From Methanosphaera sp. rholeuAM130 (GTDB lineage: Archaea > Methanobacteriota > Methanobacteria > Methanobacteriales > Methanobacteriaceae), in the NCBI GenBank assembly GCA_003266065.1, contig MUZY01000163.1, positions 1 to 8,846 on the forward strand: a stretch of DNA of 8,846 nucleotides. The letters run 5' to 3'. Under the pieces are notes generated by a model. The model did no database searches. It saw only the letters and a program-made list of their open reading frames with translations, and was not told the origin of the DNA. The position numbers and the translations under genes were made by a program. Positions within the stretch are counted from its first letter, which is position 1; each line of letters begins with the position of its first letter. Positions 4,498-8,846 of this stretch are shown here, piece after piece.

Positions 4498-7400
4498 GTG
4501 TCAATTTTGTTAAAGGAATTACTTAAAGATAAAATCAATCAGAAAAAACAGCAGGATGCAAGAAGACTAATCATAGAAAGGAATCTCTTTGACCATGAAT
4601 ATTACATCAATCAATATCCACAGGTAGCAGAAGAGAATATGGATTTGCTTGATCATTACTTGGAGATTGGATATAAGGATGGGTTAAATCCATCGGAAGA
4701 ATTTGACACCAAGTATTATCTTAAGATGTATGGGGACGTACGCGTATCAAACATAAATCCGTTGGTTCATTACGTGTTATACGGTGCCAAAGAAGGACGT
4801 AAATATAACGATAAACTCACTGATGATGAAATAAACACATATAAACAGTTGATATACGACAACAATCTTTTTGATGAAGAGTACTACTATACTCAATATC
4901 CGGATTTAAAGAGCACTGACCTCGACCCCTTAACGCATTACCTGCTTGTAGGGGCAGATGAGGGAGCAAATCCTTCAAAACAATTTGACACGGTATATTA
5001 TCAAATAAATAATAAGGATAAATTAACCGACGACATAAACCCATTGATTCACTACGTAATTAAGGGGATGGATGACGAATTAACTACATACATAGAATTG
5101 ACACAGGAAGAGGTAGATGAATGTGTAAGGATAATTGACAATTCAAATACCTTTGATGAAGAGTATTACGTATCGCAAAACCCTCAATTGCTTAATCAAA
5201 ATATTAACTTCATAGAACATTACGTCAAAGAGGGAGCCTTCGATAGATTAAATCCATCAAAATCATTCAATACATCCACATACTTAAAGTATAACCCCGA
5301 TGTGAGGGCAAAGGCTAATAACCCATATGTGCACTATTTGAAAAGGGGTAAAAAGGAAGGCCGTGTACCGCTTGAAACCAAGAAGATGCAACGGCACGAC
5401 CGGGACTATGAAAATTACGTTGCACATCAGGTTGATGTAATCGAGAAATCGGGACTCTTCGACAAGGAATATTATCTGGAAAAGTATGACGAGGTAAAAT
5501 ACTATTTAGTCAATCCGATAGAACATTACGTGACCAAAGGGGCATATGAGGGAAAAAATCCATCAAAAAGTTTCAATTCGAATTATTACCTTTACCATAA
5601 TCCTGATGTTAATGATAAAAAGTTAAATCCATTGTTTCACTATATTACCGTTGGCAAGAAAGAGGGACGTGGAAGAACGATAAGCCATATCGTAAACAGG
5701 GACAACCAGTACTATGAAAATGAGATTTATGAAAAGACTAGTGAGTTCGGATATACTAAATATGACCGTACATCTCCAATGGTATCTATTATATTATTAA
5801 ATAGGGATGGGGCACATCACTTGAGAAGACTTTTAGGGACATTCAAGCAAAGGACAACTTATCCTAACTATGAGATGATTATAGTAGACAATAACTCCAG
5901 TGACGACTCAATAGAAGTGATAGAATCTCATGACGAATTGCCGATAAGACTGATAAGAAATGAGGTTAACAGGAGCTTTTCATATGCAAACAATCAGGCG
6001 GTAGAAGTATCCAACGGTAAATATTTGCTTTTCTTGAACAATGACATGGAAACATGTCCCGGATGGTTAAATCACTTGATGGACACAGCATTATCCGATG
6101 AAAATATTGGAGCGGTAGGTTCAAAACTAATATATCCTGATGCATCCTCATCGGTATATAATATTGAAAAATCTTTCACGATTCAACATGCCGGAATAGT
6201 ATTCAAGCAAAAGAACGGTTATGTGCGACCATACAATAAGGATAATGGTATGCCGTATGAATTTGAAGACAACACGCCAAAGGAAAGGGTGGCCGTCACT
6301 GCTGCAACGCTTCTTGTAGAAAAGAATAAGTATGAAGAGGTTGGCGGATTTGACAACGATTATGAATATGGATTTGAGGATGTTGACTTATGCCTTAAAC
6401 TGTATAGGAAAGGATATAGAAACTATTATAATCCAAAATCAGTCCTCTTCCATTACGAATTCGGTACGCAGGAATCGAATGAAAAGGAAATAGTCAAAAA
6501 CCGCAGAATTAAAAATAAGGAAGTATTTACCAGAAAATGGAATACGTGGCTTAAACGGGAGGTATTCCTTGATAAGTTGTATAAAAACAAGCTGTTTACT
6601 GACAGTCCGCTGAAAGTGGGACTGGTCGTATCACAAAGTGGAAAAAATGTTCAGGCTGGTGACTACTTCACGGCACTTGGATTATCAGATAGTCTAGTTA
6701 AGTTGGGTTATACCACTCAGTTTCTTGCAATAGATCATAATGAATATGAAAATTCGGCCTATGATGTGGACGGCGATATTGACGTAGTCATATCCCTATT
6801 GGACAAATATGACATTAACCAAATCAAATCCGATAACACCATGCTCATTAAGATTGCATGGGTAAGAAACTGGATTGAAAGATGGGTAGAGCAGGACTTC
6901 TTTGAAGACTTTGACCTGATAATGGCATCAAGCCAAAAAGCCATAGATTACATAAGACAGCACACAGGTTTTAATCCCATCCTCTTTCCAATAGCTACGG
7001 ATACTTCAATGTTCAATACAAATATGGAAGCCGTCGATGAATACAGATGTGACTATTGCTTCACCGGCAGTTTCTGGAATGCAGATAGGGATATAATAAG
7101 CTGTTTGAGTCCGGATGACCTGGAATATGCATTTAGTCTCTATGGTGCCAATTGGGAGAAGCTGCCACATTTAAGAAAGTATCATAAAGGTTTTATAAAC
7201 TTTAGCCAAATGCCGCAGCTATATGCATCTACAGAAATAGTAATAGACGATGCAAATCATGTGACAAAGGAATACGGTTCAGTAAATAGCCGTGTATTCG
7301 ATGCAATAGCATCAGGAAAACTGGTAATAACAAACGGTACGCTGGGAAACAAAGAGCTGTTCAATGGACTTCTGCCTGAATATCACTCCAAAGAGGAGTT

Positions 7401-8421
7401 GAACAAACAAATAGACTATTACATGCAAAATAAGGATAAGCGTGACGAGTTGGTAGCTAAGTTGCAGGATATAGTTCTTGACAATCATACTTATGACATC
7501 AGGGCAAACACTTTAATTTCAATACTGACGGATTATGTCAGTCATCCTAAAGTACTAATCAAGGCACCGATACCAAGAAGCAAGAACAAGTTTGAATGGG
7601 GTGATTATTTCTTCGGAAGAAACCTGCAACGAGAATTCAATAAAAAGTCATACTACTCCAAAATACAACTGCTCGACGACTGGGATAATCTGAATGACGG
7701 ATTATACGATATTATATTGGTACTTCGCGGATTATCCGTATACACTCCAAAGTCCCAGCATTATAATGTAATGTGGAATATATCTCACCCGGATGACATA
7801 ACACTGGGCGAATACAATAGCTTCGACAAGGTATATGTAGCATCAACATATTGGACAAGTAAATTAAAGGAACTATTGGATGTTGACGTGGAAAGCCTAC
7901 TTCAATGTACCGATGATACCAAGTTCAAGGAGGAATATGATGCAAGCTATGACACCGAACTGTTGTTTGTAGGTAACTCCAGAATGGTATATCGAAAGAT
8001 TTTAAAGGATTTGCTTCCAACAAAGCACAAGCTTGACGTATACGGTGCGATGTGGGAGTCAATCATTGATGAAAAATACTTGAAGGGCGAGTATATAGAT
8101 AATGACGAGCTCTACAAGGCATATTCATCCACAAAGGTACTTCTCAACGATCACTGGGATGACATGAGGGAACGTGGATTTATATCAAACAGGATATTTG
8201 ATGCAATAGCATGCGGTACTGTAGTGCTCACCGATCACGTAAAGGGCATAGAAGACCTGTTTCCGGAAGCCGTTGTATACTATGATACTCCGGAACAGTT
8301 GGAGGATAAGATACGGGAAGCATTAAAAATAGAATCGGTAAATCCTGACTTGATAAAAAGTCATACATATGAAAAAAGGGTGGAGAAGATAATATCAGAC
8401 TATGAAGGATTGGACATTTAA
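4498..8421 (+). CDS. giant repeat-containing glycosyltransferase: GT2 plus two CgeB-like GT-B domains
   Basis: A 1307-residue cytoplasmic-type protein without signal peptide or membrane segment. Residues 31-392 carry eight FD-x-x-YY...NPL-x-HY-x-x-G repeats in four pairs. Residues 428-690 are a GT2 GT-A domain: VSIILLNRDG, D464 in VDNNSSD, LFLNND (N514, N515, D516, the metal/nucleotide-sugar motif), GGFD, and the catalytic-type FEDVDL (E627, D628). Residues 703-1010 and 1016-1303 are two homologous GT-B domains of the CgeB/group-1 type. Shared landmarks are GDYF (721/1035), LYGANW and VYGAMW, and SRVFDAIASG and NRIFDAIACG; the usual family glutamate before A is aspartate in both. It probably assembles a surface glycan from nucleotide sugars; donor and acceptor cannot be read. 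The start is GTG 4498, with GTGGGAT only one base away; TTG 4507 is an alternative, and no ATG exists before the repeats. It is monocistronic, with no other glycan genes in view. Confidence 0.93.
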   Translation: MSILLKELLKDKINQKKQQDARRLIIERNLFDHEYYINQYPQVAEENMDLLDHYLEIGYKDGLNPSEEFDTKYYLKMYGDVRVSNINPLVHYVLYGAKEGRKYNDKLTDDEINTYKQLIYDNNLFDEEYYYTQYPDLKSTDLDPLTHYLLVGADEGANPSKQFDTVYYQINNKDKLTDDINPLIHYVIKGMDDELTTYIELTQEEVDECVRIIDNSNTFDEEYYVSQNPQLLNQNINFIEHYVKEGAFDRLNPSKSFNTSTYLKYNPDVRAKANNPYVHYLKRGKKEGRVPLETKKMQRHDRDYENYVAHQVDVIEKSGLFDKEYYLEKYDEVKYYLVNPIEHYVTKGAYEGKNPSKSFNSNYYLYHNPDVNDKKLNPLFHYITVGKKEGRGRTISHIVNRDNQYYENEIYEKTSEFGYTKYDRTSPMVSIILLNRDGAHHLRRLLGTFKQRTTYPNYEMIIVDNNSSDDSIEVIESHDELPIRLIRNEVNRSFSYANNQAVEVSNGKYLLFLNNDMETCPGWLNHLMDTALSDENIGAVGSKLIYPDASSSVYNIEKSFTIQHAGIVFKQKNGYVRPYNKDNGMPYEFEDNTPKERVAVTAATLLVEKNKYEEVGGFDNDYEYGFEDVDLCLKLYRKGYRNYYNPKSVLFHYEFGTQESNEKEIVKNRRIKNKEVFTRKWNTWLKREVFLDKLYKNKLFTDSPLKVGLVVSQSGKNVQAGDYFTALGLSDSLVKLGYTTQFLAIDHNEYENSAYDVDGDIDVVISLLDKYDINQIKSDNTMLIKIAWVRNWIERWVEQDFFEDFDLIMASSQKAIDYIRQHTGFNPILFPIATDTSMFNTNMEAVDEYRCDYCFTGSFWNADRDIISCLSPDDLEYAFSLYGANWEKLPHLRKYHKGFINFSQMPQLYASTEIVIDDANHVTKEYGSVNSRVFDAIASGKLVITNGTLGNKELFNGLLPEYHSKEELNKQIDYYMQNKDKRDELVAKLQDIVLDNHTYDIRANTLISILTDYVSHPKVLIKAPIPRSKNKFEWGDYFFGRNLQREFNKKSYYSKIQLLDDWDNLNDGLYDIILVLRGLSVYTPKSQHYNVMWNISHPDDITLGEYNSFDKVYVASTYWTSKLKELLDVDVESLLQCTDDTKFKEEYDASYDTELLFVGNSRMVYRKILKDLLPTKHKLDVYGAMWESIIDEKYLKGEYIDNDELYKAYSSTKVLLNDHWDDMRERGFISNRIFDAIACGTVVLTDHVKGIEDLFPEAVVYYDTPEQLEDKIREALKIESVNPDLIKSHTYEKRVEKIISDYEGLDI
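4588..5673 (+). repeat. coding tandem repeats, eight 38-residue modules in four pairs
   Basis: Modules begin at residues 31, 69, 125, 163, 219, 257, 321 and 359 of the glycosyltransferase. Within each pair the distance is exactly 38 residues; pairs start 94, 94 and 102 residues apart. The first module of each pair ends NPS-x-x, the second ends in a helical, charged linker that closes with a short I...L-F-D turn. The leader before residue 31 matches these linkers (for example LIIERNLFD against LIYDNNLFD), so the natural unit is linker-module-module, four times. Module 4 is the most worn. The nucleotide sequences have diverged, so this is an old duplication. Confidence 0.9.
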
Positions 8422-8422
8422 C

Positions 8423-8462
8423 TTTTTCGATATCTTTACCCTTTTTTAAAACAATCTTTTTT
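8423..8462 (+). terminator. oligo-T terminator of the glycosyltransferase gene
   Basis: Three T tracts follow the stop codon on the plus strand: T5 at 8423-8427, T6 at 8442-8447 and T6 at 8457-8462. Successive oligo-T tracts without a strong stem are the usual form of archaeal termination. Confidence 0.65.
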
Positions 8463-8545
8463 GCAATATTAAAAAATAGGTTATAATACTTCTTTAATTA
8501 CAGTTTGGACGTAATTTAGGAAGCTTTATTAAACATAGTATCTTT

Positions 8546-8552
8546 AAAAAAA
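8546..8552 (-). terminator. oligo-T terminator of srp54
   Basis: Seven T on the minus strand begin 15 bases after the srp54 stop codon, and a second T6 lies at 8476-8471. The genes here converge, so both strands terminate within 146 bp. Confidence 0.6.
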
Positions 8553-8567
8553 TAGTTGTATGGGAGG

Positions 8568-8846
8568 TTATCTGGTCATGTGTCTCATGAGTTTACCCAT
8601 CGTTCCACCCATATTACGCTGTCCCATTCCCTTAAGTGCCTTTTTGGTTATTGAATGGTATCTAAGCAAATCCTTGACGTCATCGTTTGTCAGTCCGGCA
8701 CCACGGCTGATACGCTGTATTCTTGACTTTTTGATTACTTCGGGATTTTCCAGTTCATAATCGGTCATTGACTGCATCAATATTTTATACATTCCCAGTT
8801 TTTCTTCGGTAATTTTTGACGCGTTTGCAGGCAATTGATTACCTAA
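8568..8846 (-). CDS. srp54: signal recognition particle protein SRP54, C-terminal part (partial)
   Basis: The last 92 residues of SRP54, entering from the right edge; the GTPase (NG) domain and the real start lie outside the window. The frame stays open through the final base, reading L-G-N-Q-L-P before the visible part, so no start lies here. The segment is the methionine-rich M domain that holds signal peptides and binds 7S RNA. It shows the family pattern TEEKL...MQSMTDYELENPEVI followed by the RNA-binding motif SRIQRISRGAG and the helix DDVKDLLRYHSITKKALKGMG, ending in a short Met/Arg tail. Together with 7S RNA, SRP54 targets membrane and secreted proteins to the translocon. It is on the same strand as pus10 and convergent with the glycosyltransferase gene. 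Confidence 0.95.
   Translation of the reverse strand, partial: LGNQLPANASKITEEKLGMYKILMQSMTDYELENPEVIKKSRIQRISRGAGLTNDDVKDLLRYHSITKKALKGMGQRNMGGTMGKLMRHMTR

Noticed and set aside
1634..8567. Transposon or prophage origin of the accessory block
   Set aside because: No transposase, integrase, terminal repeats or attachment-site duplication were seen at its edges.
8568..8834. Complete 88-residue gene starting at TTG 8834
   Set aside because: The frame continues open to the window edge, and the content is the SRP54 M domain, so the TTG is an internal leucine codon.

Overview
The window comes from an AT-rich archaeon, most likely a methanogen of the order Methanobacteriales (Methanosphaera or Methanobrevibacter type). 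The case rests on an archaeal-type Pus10 tRNA pseudouridine synthase, an archaeal SRP54 tail, TATA-box promoters of the TTTATATA kind, a GGTGAT ribosome binding site, oligo-T terminators and very AT-rich intergenic DNA. The genus is an inference; the domain Archaea is well supported.

Layout, left to right: (1) 1-430, AT-rich DNA with no confirmed gene. It holds a hairpin/oligo-T terminator for pus10, three phased ATAGGTTT elements and possibly the first codons of a further minus-strand gene at 13-1. (2) pus10, minus strand, 431-1633. (3) A 305-bp gap. (4) pyk, pyruvate kinase, minus strand, 1939-3342. (5) A 560-bp divergent control region rich in long perfect inverted repeats. One overlaps the pyk TATA box and another brackets the TATA box of the small gene. 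(6) A 76-residue basic orphan protein, plus strand, 3903-4133. (7) A 364-bp intergenic region with three hairpins and a GC-elevated island containing a direct repeat, a candidate small RNA or gene remnant. (8) A 1307-residue multi-domain glycosyltransferase, plus strand, 4498-8421. (9) A 146-bp convergent terminator region. (10) The 3' end of srp54, minus strand, 8568-8846, cut by the window edge.

How it fits together: srp54 and pus10 are translation/secretion housekeeping genes, lie on the same strand, and are near neighbours in many archaea. Here about 6.9 kb lies between them: pyk, an orphan gene and a giant surface-glycan type glycosyltransferase. That block looks like an accessory insertion. 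The glycosyltransferase is the most remarkable gene: four exact two-repeat units (eight FD-x-x-YY repeats, always 38 residues apart within a pair), then a GT-A (GT2) domain, then two tandem copies of a CgeB-like GT-B domain. It has no signal peptide or membrane segment, so a cytoplasmic enzyme building several linkages of a surface glycan is the simplest reading. Nothing in the window shows its acceptor or donors.
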